Origin: an uncultured Collinsella sp.
GTDB taxonomy: Bacteria; Actinomycetota; Coriobacteriia; Coriobacteriales; Coriobacteriaceae
DNA: 16,654 nucleotides
Assembly (NCBI GenBank): GCA_900541015.1
Contig: UQIB01000037.1
Coordinates: 1 to 16,654 of the forward strand
Reading direction: 5' to 3'
Positions 7,484 to 14,428 of the stretch are shown in pieces. A program made the translations under genes and the position numbers. Every line of letters begins with the position of its first letter. Position 1 is the stretch's first letter. The notes beneath the pieces were generated by a model. That model saw nothing but the letters and a program-made list of their open reading frames with translations. It searched no databases and was not told where the DNA came from.

Positions 7484-8875
7484 CTACGCCGTCAACGGCG
7501 CCGGCTCATGCGGCTCGCCGTTCAGCTCGACGATGACCTGCGTCCCCACGCCCTCCTGGGACTTCACGCGCATGCCGGAATCTTCTCCGTAAAAGAAATG
7601 GATGCGCTGAAGCACGTTGAAGAGCGCCAGGCCGCAACCTCGCTTGACGGAGCCGTCGGCGGTAATGCTCTCGGGCTCCTCTCGGCGATGTTGCTCAAAC
7701 AGATGCGCGCAGACCTCTTCGCTCATACCGATGCCATCGTCCTCGACGATGATCTCCAAACCGTCATCGGTCTCGAAAGCCCTAACATGAATAGAAAGCG
7801 GCTCGGTCTCGCGCTGCGCGTGTTTGATGCAGTTTTCGAGCAACGGCTGCAAGATAAACGGCGGCACCAGGCTGTCGCGCACCTCAAAGTCGATATCGAC
7901 CGAGACGCGCAGACGGCCGTCGCCATAACGAGCCTGCATAAGATTGATATAGCGAGTGCCCTGTTCCACCTCGTGCTCGAGCGTTGTGAGGGTATCGGAA
8001 TCAGAAAGCGTCTGACGGTAGTAATTGGAAAAGTCGATCAGCAGCGACCTGGCCTTGTCCGGCTCGGTACGTACGAGCGACACGATGGTGCTGATGGTGT
8101 TAAACAGAAAATGAGGATCGACCTGCGATTGCAAGGCGCGCAGCTCCACGCGGGCCGTAAGCTCGTCCTGGCGCTCGAGCTCAAAGCTCGCAAGCTGCGT
8201 GGAAATGAGGTCGGCAAAGCCCGAGGCAAGCGCCGTCTGGCGCATATCGATGCTGCTCAGACGGGGATAATACAGCTCGAGCGTGCCCACGCAATGCCCG
8301 CGCACGGTAAGCGGTGCGACAATACCGGCGCGCAGGCGCGGAAAGTAGCCACCCGTCTCGGTCGAGGCATCGCGCGAGAACACGCTTTGCTCACCGCTGT
8401 TGATCACGTTGAGCGTAGTCCGCAGTACCACCGGGGTGCCCGCGGGGCATTTTGCCGAGTCCTCGCCCCAGCTTGCCAACACCTGCTTGCCGTCGGTAAA
8501 GCAGATGGCAGAGGCGATAGTTTCGGACAGGATGATCTTAGAGGCGCCCAGGGCAGCTTCGGGCGTAAGGCCGCGCGACGTGTAGGCGAATATTTTTGAT
8601 GCGATGGCGAGCGTGCGGTCGGTTGCGCTCGATGTGAGGTCGTCGGGAACGACAAAGACGTACGAGAAGAAGAAGCACAGCATGACCAAGCCGGCAATGA
8701 CAACAACGGCCGGAACGGGATTGGGATTATCGGTTAAATCCCAGATAAGCAGCAGGATAAGCGCCGGAACGACAACACCGAGCAGGATGGCCTGGACCAC
8801 ATGCTGGGCCGTACGAAAGACCTTGGTAGAGTTGTAGCTCTTGCCCAGAATCAGCCTGTTTAAATCCACCGTCAT
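7484..8875 (-). CDS. LytS/YehU-type sensor histidine kinase (HK2)
   Basis: A 463-residue membrane kinase expected to act on RR2. Two hydrophobic segments (about 27-46 and 54-76) precede a GAF-like region (about 90-205), the His_kinase domain with phospho-acceptor H255, and an HATPase_c domain with LLENCIKHA (N348), DDGIGM at 379-384 and the RGCGLALFN box at 412-420. The phosphorylation motif reads VDPHFLFN where the family normally has NPHFLFN, and the G1 box reads DDG rather than DNG. The ATG at 8875 abuts the only Shine-Dalgarno-like run (AAAAGGGG, 8876-8883); the GTG at 8869, six bases away from it, may be the true start. A terminator-like hairpin separates it from the amidohydrolase gene upstream. 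Confidence 0.92.
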   Translation of the reverse strand: MTVDLNRLILGKSYNSTKVFRTAQHVVQAILLGVVVPALILLLIWDLTDNPNPVPAVVVIAGLVMLCFFFSYVFVVPDDLTSSATDRTLAIASKIFAYTSRGLTPEAALGASKIILSETIASAICFTDGKQVLASWGEDSAKCPAGTPVVLRTTLNVINSGEQSVFSRDASTETGGYFPRLRAGIVAPLTVRGHCVGTLELYYPRLSSIDMRQTALASGFADLISTQLASFELERQDELTARVELRALQSQVDPHFLFNTISTIVSLVRTEPDKARSLLIDFSNYYRQTLSDSDTLTTLEHEVEQGTRYINLMQARYGDGRLRVSVDIDFEVRDSLVPPFILQPLLENCIKHAQRETEPLSIHVRAFETDDGLEIIVEDDGIGMSEEVCAHLFEQHRREEPESITADGSVKRGCGLALFNVLQRIHFFYGEDSGMRVKSQEGVGTQVIVELNGEPHEPAPLTA

Positions 8876-8883
8876 CCCCTTTT
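8876..8883 (-). promoter_or_regulatory. ribosome binding site that argues for a GTG start of HK2
   Basis: AAAAGGGG on the minus strand directly touches the ATG at 8875, leaving no spacer, but stands six bases from an in-frame GTG at 8869. Spacing favours the GTG, which would shorten HK2 by two residues. Confidence 0.45.
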
Positions 8884-8906
8884 ATCTATCGCACCCATAG
8901 CAATAA

Positions 8907-8928
8907 AGAGGGCCGCAAGCGACCCTCT
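8907..8928 (-). terminator. terminator-like hairpin after the amidohydrolase gene
   Basis: AGAGGGTCGC and GCGGCCCTCT form a compact stem with a TTGC-type loop, followed on the minus strand by TTTATTG. The U-tract is weak. It lies between the amidohydrolase stop and the HK2 start and probably reduces read-through. Confidence 0.5.
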
Positions 8929-8930
8929 CC

Positions 8931-8945
8931 ATTGCATTATGCAAT
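8931..8945. promoter_or_regulatory. palindrome ATTGCATTATGCAAT upstream of HK2
   Basis: Perfect 6-bp arms ATTGCA/TGCAAT surround TTA. On the minus strand the centre reads CATAAT, a -10-like hexamer, so it could be an operator over an HK2 promoter. The arms ATTGC/GCAAT recur, with wider spacing, in the dyad before the GT-HK1-RR1 operon. Confidence 0.3.
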
Positions 8946-8986
8946 CAAATACTGTGTTTTACATCCAGTCGTCGATGAACGGTAGT

Positions 8987-10264
8987 TTAGGCGCTGTATT
9001 TGTTGGCCTCGCCAAAGGTGCCAGCCTCGACGATCCAGCCGTCCTTCATGATGACGTCCATGTTGTCGGTGTTGAGCACGTGGATGTCGGCGGCGACGTC
9101 ACCGTTGACGACCAGCAGGTCGGCGCACTTGCCGGCCTCGATGGAACCGGTCTCGTCCTCGATGTGGCACATCTTGGCACCGTTGAGGGTGGCGCAGGTG
9201 ATGGTCTCGACCGGGGTGAAGCCGATCTTGTCGACGAACTCGTACATCTCCTCGATGGAGCAGGTGCCGTACGGGGTGACGAAGGAGAAGGAGTCGGAGC
9301 CGATCGTCATGACGACGCCGCGCTTCTTGGCCTCGCGCAGGCAGTCGTAGTTGCGCTGCAGCTCCTTCTCGACCAGGGTGCCCTCGTACTTGTCGTGCAG
9401 CTCGGGGACGTAGACGGGCGGATAGGTGGCGTACCAGGTGGGCAGGAAGGCGATCGTCGGGGTGAAGAAGGTGCCCTGCTCGGCCATGAGGTCCATGGTG
9501 CGCTCATCGATATCGAAACCGTGAATCAGCTGTTCGCAGCCAAAGCGAACGGAATCGTAGGCAGCGGCGTGGTTGTTGTAGCAGTGGCTCCACACGGGGA
9601 TGCCGACCATCTTTGCCTCTTCGACCACGGCCTGGATCTCCTCGGAGCAGTAGTGCTGGTCGCGACCGGAGTCCCAGCGCCAGATGCCGCCACCGGTAGC
9701 CCAGATCTTGATGGCATCGGGGTTCTCGCGCAGGCGACGACGGACGGCCTTGCGCAGATCCCAAGGACCGTCGACCTGGTCACCCCAGGGATGAGATTCC
9801 TTGTTGAGCTCCTGGGTGCAGTGGTGGGAGTCACCGTGGCCGGCAACGCGGCAGAAGCCGAGGCCGGTGGCCAGAACGCGCGGGCCCTTAAAGACGCCCT
9901 TGTCGATGCAGTCACGGATCTGGATACCAAAGCGGCCGATCTCGCAGACGGTGGTGAGGCCGTGGGTGAGGCAGTCGTAGGCCTGCTTGACGGCGACGGC
10001 CTGCTTCTCGAGGAGCGGCTGCATGACCCAATCGGTGTCATCGTCGGTCAGGTTGCCCGAGAAGTGCAGGTGGGTATCGATCAGGCCGGGAAGGACGGTC
10101 TTGCCGGCGGCGTCGATGACCTCAACGCCCTCGGGAAGGTCCTGCATAGCGCCGGCGTACTCGATTTTGCCGTTGTCGTCGACGAGAACGAGGGAGTTCT
10201 CGACCGGCTCGGCACCGGTACCGTCGATGAGCTTGCCGCCAACGATTGCATACTTAGTGGACAT
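8987..10264 (-). CDS. metal-dependent amidohydrolase (imidazolonepropionase/prolidase-like)
   Basis: A 425-residue cytoplasmic hydrolase of the amidohydrolase superfamily with a binuclear metal centre. Ligands are visible: H65 and H67 in DTHLHF, K187 (likely carboxylated) in IKIWATGG, H227 in WSHCYNN, H248 in LIHGFD and D324 in GSDS. This set matches the subgroup annotated as imidazolonepropionase-like or Xaa-Pro dipeptidase-like, some of which cleave amino-acid derivatives; the substrate here is not known. The closing beta-sandwich part with GKCADLLVVNGD is complete. A strong AAGGAGG lies 4-5 bases before the ATG. It follows the permease gene by 131 bases on the same strand. Codon choice is strongly biased (ATC, AAG, GAC, CTG), suggesting high expression. 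Confidence 0.88.
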   Translation of the reverse strand: MSTKYAIVGGKLIDGTGAEPVENSLVLVDDNGKIEYAGAMQDLPEGVEVIDAAGKTVLPGLIDTHLHFSGNLTDDDTDWVMQPLLEKQAVAVKQAYDCLTHGLTTVCEIGRFGIQIRDCIDKGVFKGPRVLATGLGFCRVAGHGDSHHCTQELNKESHPWGDQVDGPWDLRKAVRRRLRENPDAIKIWATGGGIWRWDSGRDQHYCSEEIQAVVEEAKMVGIPVWSHCYNNHAAAYDSVRFGCEQLIHGFDIDERTMDLMAEQGTFFTPTIAFLPTWYATYPPVYVPELHDKYEGTLVEKELQRNYDCLREAKKRGVVMTIGSDSFSFVTPYGTCSIEEMYEFVDKIGFTPVETITCATLNGAKMCHIEDETGSIEAGKCADLLVVNGDVAADIHVLNTDNMDVIMKDGWIVEAGTFGEANKYSA

Positions 10265-10274
10265 GGTTCCTCCT

Positions 10275-10286
10275 TATGGATCCATA
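10275..10286. promoter_or_regulatory. 12-bp palindrome next to the amidohydrolase ribosome binding site
   Basis: TATGGATCCATA is a perfect palindrome that touches the AAGGAGG site of the amidohydrolase gene. It could be an operator or an RNA structure limiting ribosome access, or chance. Confidence 0.25.
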
Positions 10287-10337
10287 TAGTGGGCGAGGCC
10301 GTGTTGGGTCGCAGCCTCACAAAGCTACCCAAGTGAT

Positions 10338-10389
10338 GCCGGGTTCGGTGCGCGGGAGAGAGGGTCCCGCGCACCCGATCCGCCCCGGC
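10338..10389 (-). terminator. strong two-part hairpin between permease and amidohydrolase genes
   Basis: An 11-bp perfect inner stem GGTGCGCGGGA/TCCCGCGCACC (10347-10375) is enclosed by a second stem GCCGGG/CCCGGC. It starts 6 bases after the permease stop. No U-tract follows on the minus strand, so it may protect the upstream message or cause partial termination rather than complete termination. Confidence 0.4.
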
Positions 10390-10395
10390 TAGGCG

Positions 10396-11847
10396 TTACT
10401 TTTTGCGGGAATTGGTGAAAGCCATGAGGGCCAAGCCAATAGCCAACCAGCCGATCACGATGCTCCACTCCACCATGTTGAGGGAGGCGGGAGAGAACGG
10501 AATCACGAGCAGGCCGATGATGATGGCGCAGGCAGCGATAGCGAGACCGATGCCAAACTTGCCGCCGGGCACCTCGTAGGGACGAGGCAGGTCGGGCTCG
10601 GTGAAGCGCATGCGCAGGCAGGCGAGGGCGACCATACCGCAGGAGAAGATGAAGGCGAGAGCCGACACGTTGGTCAGAGGAATGAGCATGTTCTTGCCCA
10701 GGAACGGACCGATGACGGTGATGACGCCCAGAACGACGCAGGCGAGCTTGGGAGCGCCGGACTTGGGGTCGACCTCGGCGAATTTCTCTGGCAGCTGGCC
10801 CTTGCGGCCCATGGCGAGCATGATGCGGCTCGTGGCGCCGTAGAAGGAGTTCATCGGGCCCATGGGTCCAAGCGTGGCGATAACGAGCATGGCCAGGTAC
10901 AGAAGCATGTTGATGCCCTTGAGGCAGGCAAGCGCGGGAACCGGACTCTTAACAAACTCATGCCAGTCGAGGATGGTGCCGAACGAGTAGATGCAGACCA
11001 TGTAGAAGCCGCCGGCGGCCAGCAGGGCCAGGGAGATGATCTTGCCGAACTTGTTCCAGTTGAGGCCCTCGGCCGCTTCCTCAGCCTGCTGGGGAATGGT
11101 GTCGAAACCGGCGTAGAAGAACGGAGTCAGAACCAGGACCGATACGATGCCGGCGAACAGGCTGGTGCCCTCGGTAGCGGACTTGCCGCCGCCAGCGCCG
11201 GCGACCTGGGAGAACACGGGCATGGCGTTGTCCGGCGAGCCGGTGAACAGCGAGACGCCCATGGCGAGCAGCATGCCGCAGAGCAGGGCCTTGGTCAGGA
11301 AGGCCTGGAGCTTGGCGGCCGAGCTGGCACCGCGGAAGTTGAGGAAGATGACGTAGGCTGCAAAGCCGAGCGCGATCAGCGTCGGGAACAGGTAAACGTC
11401 GGCGCCCAGGATGGTGTAGAGCTTGACGGCGCGCAGCCACTCAAGACCGGGCAGGCTGCCGAACATCTCGGACACGAGGGTCGAAATGGCGATGGCCTCC
11501 CACGGGCACAGGATACCGTTGCCCAGGGCCAAAAGCCAACCGGTGATGTAGCTCAGCGTACGGCCAAAGCTACGATCGACATACTCGACGATGCCGCCCG
11601 AGATGGGGATAGCAGCCGTGAGCTCACCGAAAACAGCTCCGACGGGCACGAGGAAGATTGCACCCAAGAGGAATGCGATCATAGCGGGAACGGGACCGCC
11701 GCCCACGACCATCCAGTCGCCGACCTGCAGAACCCAACCGGTACCGATGATGGCACCGAAACCGATGGTGAAGAAGTTCCAGAGCGAAAGCGTTTTCTTC
11801 ATGCCGCCGTTATCCTCGACTGCAACTTCTGCGTTCTTGTCCGCCAT
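10396..11847 (-). CDS. APC-family amino-acid permease
   Basis: A 483-residue integral membrane transporter with about 12 helices. The first helix carries the APC substrate/ion site pattern FGAIIGTGW (30-38), followed by GELTAAIPISGG (74-85) and a glycine-rich linker near 215-240. It is closest in style to the AAT/APC amino acid-polyamine-organocation group; the substrate is not readable. The start at 11847 is chosen because AAAGGAGGGG lies just upstream; an ATG at 11886 would put that site inside the gene. The C-terminus ends NSRKK. It is probably co-transcribed with the amidohydrolase, so the pair may import and hydrolyse one substrate. Codon bias matches that gene. Confidence 0.9.
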   Translation of the reverse strand: MADKNAEVAVEDNGGMKKTLSLWNFFTIGFGAIIGTGWVLQVGDWMVVGGGPVPAMIAFLLGAIFLVPVGAVFGELTAAIPISGGIVEYVDRSFGRTLSYITGWLLALGNGILCPWEAIAISTLVSEMFGSLPGLEWLRAVKLYTILGADVYLFPTLIALGFAAYVIFLNFRGASSAAKLQAFLTKALLCGMLLAMGVSLFTGSPDNAMPVFSQVAGAGGGKSATEGTSLFAGIVSVLVLTPFFYAGFDTIPQQAEEAAEGLNWNKFGKIISLALLAAGGFYMVCIYSFGTILDWHEFVKSPVPALACLKGINMLLYLAMLVIATLGPMGPMNSFYGATSRIMLAMGRKGQLPEKFAEVDPKSGAPKLACVVLGVITVIGPFLGKNMLIPLTNVSALAFIFSCGMVALACLRMRFTEPDLPRPYEVPGGKFGIGLAIAACAIIIGLLVIPFSPASLNMVEWSIVIGWLAIGLALMAFTNSRKK

Positions 11848-12202
11848 TGTTCCCCTCCTTTCCTTTTTGACGCCCCTTGACGTCACCCCTTGCGCGGTCC
11901 GTTTTGCCGCGCGCTTTTATTCCATGGCTTTAAGATACGGCCTTGGCGCAGCAGCGCCGCTCGCAGCTCGACCGAAGGCAGAACTGCAAAACGAGCGGCA
12001 CCGTTTTTGGGACGAACGGCGGGAGACGTCATTCGTCTTGGACGCTTTCATCTTGTCTGCTTTTGAATACCTGTTGCCGTGACGCTTGGCGCGCGGCGCT
12101 GCAACGTTCATACCATTTGTCAGGCTTTTGGCGCACATACCCATGTGTCGTGCATCTTTTTATGTAGGATAGACAAGTTACACATGAGGCAAGGTGATTC
12201 GA
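11848..12202. promoter_or_regulatory. divergent intergenic region between permease and C39 peptidase genes
   Basis: This 355-base stretch must hold promoters for both genes, but no clear -35/-10 pair could be fixed on either strand. It contains a hairpin GCGCGG/CCGCGC (11892-11912) followed on the plus strand by TTTTATT, a TGACGTCA palindrome at 11878-11885 within the direct repeat TTGACGccccTTGACG, and a short dyad CACAT/ATGTG at 12134-12147 before the peptidase gene. A 52-codon plus-strand frame (11924-12082) and a 75-codon minus-strand frame (11917-12144) cover the same bases; neither has a ribosome binding site, and I do not call them genes. Confidence 0.45.
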
Positions 12203-13204
12203 ATGGCATACGGATACAATGACGGCGACCAACGGCCACAAAGCGTGCGCCTTGCCGGCCGCACCACGCCAACGCCCAGAAGCACCTCCGACAACGACAG
12301 CCCGCAGCGCCCCCAAGAGCAGTCCGGGGCTTCTTCGCGGCAACAAAGCCGTACCGTGCAGCAGTCAGACCGCGTGAGTACGAGCACACGCCAACGCCAG
12401 ACCGACACATCGCAGCCACGCCGCTACGATCGCCGTAAGACCGACTACTACGTCAAGCGCTCCTTTTCGCGACCTCAACGCGATCGCGGCAATTCCGCCC
12501 CTCACCCTGCGTCGCACGCCACAAGTCACGCGCTTCCGGCCCGCCGCCTACGCCTTACGCTTTGCTCCATCGCCGCCTGCCTCGTCTTTGTGTTTTTGGG
12601 ATCCTGTATCTCCCACGGATCAGCCGGTCTTGAGCCCACTGCCGAGGACAGGCTGCTTAAAGCTCCCGTCGCGCCCGGTTACTCCTTTGCGTTCTCGACC
12701 CCACGCTCGCAATGGCAAGCCGGCACCATGCCCCACATCTACCAAATTGACCCCGCATGGTCGGAGCTGCCCTATGCCGGTGGCACTATTCGCGAAAACG
12801 CTTGCGGTCCTACCTGCCTCACCATGGTCTATATCTTTAAGACCGGCCATACCGATAAGACGCCGGTCGATATATGCGCACTGGCCGAAGCCGGCAACTA
12901 CGCCCCCACCGGTGCCACCGAGTGGTCGTTTATGACAGGCGGTGCGTGGCAGCTGGGGCTCAACGGAACACAGCTCTATAACGATCGTGAATCGATTGCC
13001 CAAGCACTTCGCTCGGGTGCGCCCGTCATCGCCGCAGTGCGCCCCGGTACGTTTACCAACGTAGGCCACTACATCGTGCTCTACGGCATCGACGATGCCA
13101 ACCAGATTGGCGTCTACGACCCCAACTCGGCCAGCCGCAGCGCCCGCCGCTGGGGCGTCGTAGAGGTCCTCAACGAAGTCGAAGCCATGTGGGCCTACTA
13201 CTAG
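12203..13204 (+). CDS. membrane-anchored C39-type cysteine peptidase
   Basis: A 333-residue protein with three parts. Residues 1-115 form a basic, Gln/Arg/Ser/Thr/Pro-rich tail that looks disordered. A single hydrophobic segment follows at about 117-135, then an exported domain (about 150-333) of the C39/papain-like type (Peptidase_C39_2). The catalytic Cys is probably C201 in ENACGPTC, with H289 in VGHYIVLYGID and D306 in VYDPNS. The orientation should place the catalytic domain outside the cell. LGSC at 132-135 resembles a lipobox, but behind an abnormally long n-region. AAGG lies 8 bases before the ATG; a GTG at 12194 is an alternative start. The stop codon is part of the REP-like element. 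Substrate and role (wall or peptide processing) are unknown. Confidence 0.8.
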   Translation: MAYGYNDGDQRPQSVRLAGRTTPTPRSTSDNDSPQRPQEQSGASSRQQSRTVQQSDRVSTSTRQRQTDTSQPRRYDRRKTDYYVKRSFSRPQRDRGNSAPHPASHATSHALPARRLRLTLCSIAACLVFVFLGSCISHGSAGLEPTAEDRLLKAPVAPGYSFAFSTPRSQWQAGTMPHIYQIDPAWSELPYAGGTIRENACGPTCLTMVYIFKTGHTDKTPVDICALAEAGNYAPTGATEWSFMTGGAWQLGLNGTQLYNDRESIAQALRSGAPVIAAVRPGTFTNVGHYIVLYGIDDANQIGVYDPNSASRSARRWGVVEVLNEVEAMWAYY

Positions 13205-13285
13205 TCATTGGGGACAGACTTAAATGAGTGGTCATTGGGGACGCTCTTGTTTGACTAGTCATTTAAGAACGTCCCCAATGACTAG
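13201..13285. repeat. REP-like palindromic element
   Basis: Perfect 15-bp terminal inverted repeats CTAGTCATTGGGGAC (13201-13215) and GTCCCCAATGACTAG (13271-13285) enclose a second inverted pair CTTAAATGA (13219-13227) and TCATTTAAG (13259-13267), separated by 3-base internal loops. An extra direct copy of GTCATTGGGGAC lies in the loop at 13231-13242. The whole element can fold into one long hairpin. It sits between convergent genes and its first TAG is the stop codon of the peptidase gene. No transposase is encoded within it. It resembles non-autonomous REP/MITE-type repeats. Confidence 0.8.
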
Positions 13286-13294
13286 GTGAATAGC

Positions 13295-13327
13295 AAAAGC
13301 CCCGCAGCCGGAGCGGACTGCGGGGCT
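13295..13327 (-). terminator. terminator of the carbamate kinase gene
   Basis: A perfect 10-bp stem AGCCCCGCAG/CTGCGGGGCT with a 10-nt loop is followed on the minus strand by TTTT (13295-13298), 65 bases past the carbamate kinase stop codon. Confidence 0.75.
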
Positions 13328-13346
13328 CATGAAGAGAGGCTAGTTT

Positions 13347-13370
13347 GTGGGCGCTTTGCCTGGCGCCCAC
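13347..13370 (-). other. second stem-loop after the carbamate kinase gene
   Basis: A perfect 8-bp stem GTGGGCGC/GCGCCCAC lies between the carbamate kinase stop and the U-tailed terminator at 13295-13327. It lacks a U-tract. It may protect the 3' end or work with the next hairpin as a double terminator. Confidence 0.5.
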
Positions 13371-13392
13371 GAGAGAGGCAACAGAGTAGAGA

Positions 13393-14355
13393 CTACTCGT
13401 GGATGCGGGTACCGGAGAGGCCGGCCATGGTCTCGGCAGCCTTGTCCAGGGCGCCGATGATGCAGGTGCGGCCCTTGCGGGAACGAGCGAACTTGATGGC
13501 AGCGCGGACCTTGGGCTCCATGGAACCCTTGCCGAACTGGCCCTCGTCGGCCAGGCGCTCGGCCTCGTCGGCGGTGAGGTCCTCGAGCTCCTCCTGGTTG
13601 GGCTTGCCAAAGTTGATGGCGACGTGCTCAACGGCGGTCAGCAGGAACAGAACGTCGGCGTCGCAGTCCTCGGCCAGCAGCTCGCCGCCCAGGTCCTTGT
13701 CGATGACGGCGGGAACGCCCTTGTAGCAGCCCTTGTTCTCGTAGTCGCGGACGACGGGGATGCCGCCACCACCGCAGGCGATGACGATGAACTCGTTGTC
13801 GAGCAGGTTGAGGATGGAGTCAGCCTCGACGATCTTCTTGGGATCGGGGGAGGCGACGACGCGACGCCAGCCGCGGCCGGAATCCTCGACGAAGACCTTG
13901 GAGGGATCCTCAGCCATGAACTCCTTGGCCTGCTCCTCGGTGTAGAAGGGGCCGATCGGCTTGGTCGGGTTCTTGAACGCGGGATCATCCGGGTCGCACT
14001 CGATCTGGGTGACGACGGTGGCGGCGTGCCAACGCTTATAGCGCTTGTGCATCTCGCGGCCGATGCCCTGCTGCAGGTGATAACCAATGTAGCCCTGGGA
14101 CATGGCGCCGCACTCGGGCAGCGGCATCTCGGGGGTGCCGATGGCATCGTGGGCGGCGGCGAAGGCGTTCTGGATCATGCCGACCTGCGGGCCGTTGCCG
14201 TGGGTGATGATGATCTCGTTGCCCTGCTCGATGAGGCCGAGGAGCGCGTGGGCGGTGTTGCTCACGGCCTCGATCTGCTCGACGGGGTTGTTGCCGAGGG
14301 CGTTGCCGCCAAGGGCGACGACAATACGATCGGGCTTGCCAAGAGGCTTAGACAT
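13393..14355 (-). CDS. arcC: carbamate kinase
   Basis: A 320-residue cytoplasmic enzyme that makes ATP and carbamate from ADP and carbamoyl phosphate. The amino-acid kinase fold is complete: VALGGNAL at 13-20, HGNGPQVG at 52-59, ECGAMSQGYIGY at 81-92, CGGGGIP at 194-200, VIDKDL with K220/D221-type residues near 217-222, and the closing GSMEPKV at 277-283. Length fits the family. The start at 14355 is chosen for AAAGGA 8 bases upstream; an ATG at 14391 would add 12 residues with no site. No arginine deiminase or carbamoyltransferase gene is next to it, so the source of carbamoyl phosphate is not shown. Codon use is highly biased, as in the permease and amidohydrolase genes. Confidence 0.95.
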   Translation of the reverse strand: MSKPLGKPDRIVVALGGNALGNNPVEQIEAVSNTAHALLGLIEQGNEIIITHGNGPQVGMIQNAFAAAHDAIGTPEMPLPECGAMSQGYIGYHLQQGIGREMHKRYKRWHAATVVTQIECDPDDPAFKNPTKPIGPFYTEEQAKEFMAEDPSKVFVEDSGRGWRRVVASPDPKKIVEADSILNLLDNEFIVIACGGGGIPVVRDYENKGCYKGVPAVIDKDLGGELLAEDCDADVLFLLTAVEHVAINFGKPNQEELEDLTADEAERLADEGQFGKGSMEPKVRAAIKFARSRKGRTCIIGALDKAAETMAGLSGTRIHE

Positions 14356-14390
14356 TGCTGGAATCCTTTCTGTAAAAGGCCTACAACCCA

Positions 14391-14428
14391 TTAATAACCC
14401 GCGTCCGTGCGATACGCGAGTTTATTAA
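14391..14428. promoter_or_regulatory. long dyad in the carbamate kinase leader
   Basis: Outer arms TTAATAA/TTATTAA and inner arms GCGT/ACGC (with mismatched bases between them) surround a 9-nt centre about 36 bases before the start codon. It could be a dimeric regulator site or an RNA hairpin in the leader. It has no U-tract and does not resemble an ARG box. Confidence 0.4.

Noticed and set aside
7448..8599. 383-codon plus-strand open frame opposite HK2
   Set aside because: Arg/His/Ala-rich shadow of the kinase gene, with no domain and no ribosome binding site.
8939..10336. 465-codon plus-strand open frame opposite the amidohydrolase gene
   Set aside because: It is the mirror of a strongly codon-biased gene, is rich in Val/Gly/Asp/Leu, and shows no family motif. 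The minus-strand frame has every catalytic residue and a strong ribosome binding site.
11892..11912. Plus-strand terminator in the permease leader
   Set aside because: The hairpin has TTTTATT after it, but no plus-strand gene ends upstream; kept only as a note in the intergenic entry.
11924..12082. 52-codon plus-strand frame in the permease/peptidase intergenic region
   Set aside because: No ribosome binding site, and the same bases are open on the other strand as well. A small protein cannot be excluded without conservation data.
13399..14394. 331-codon plus-strand open frame opposite the carbamate kinase gene
   Set aside because: Same mirror effect of extreme codon bias; low-complexity Gly/Val/Asp/Leu composition, with no motif or ribosome binding site.
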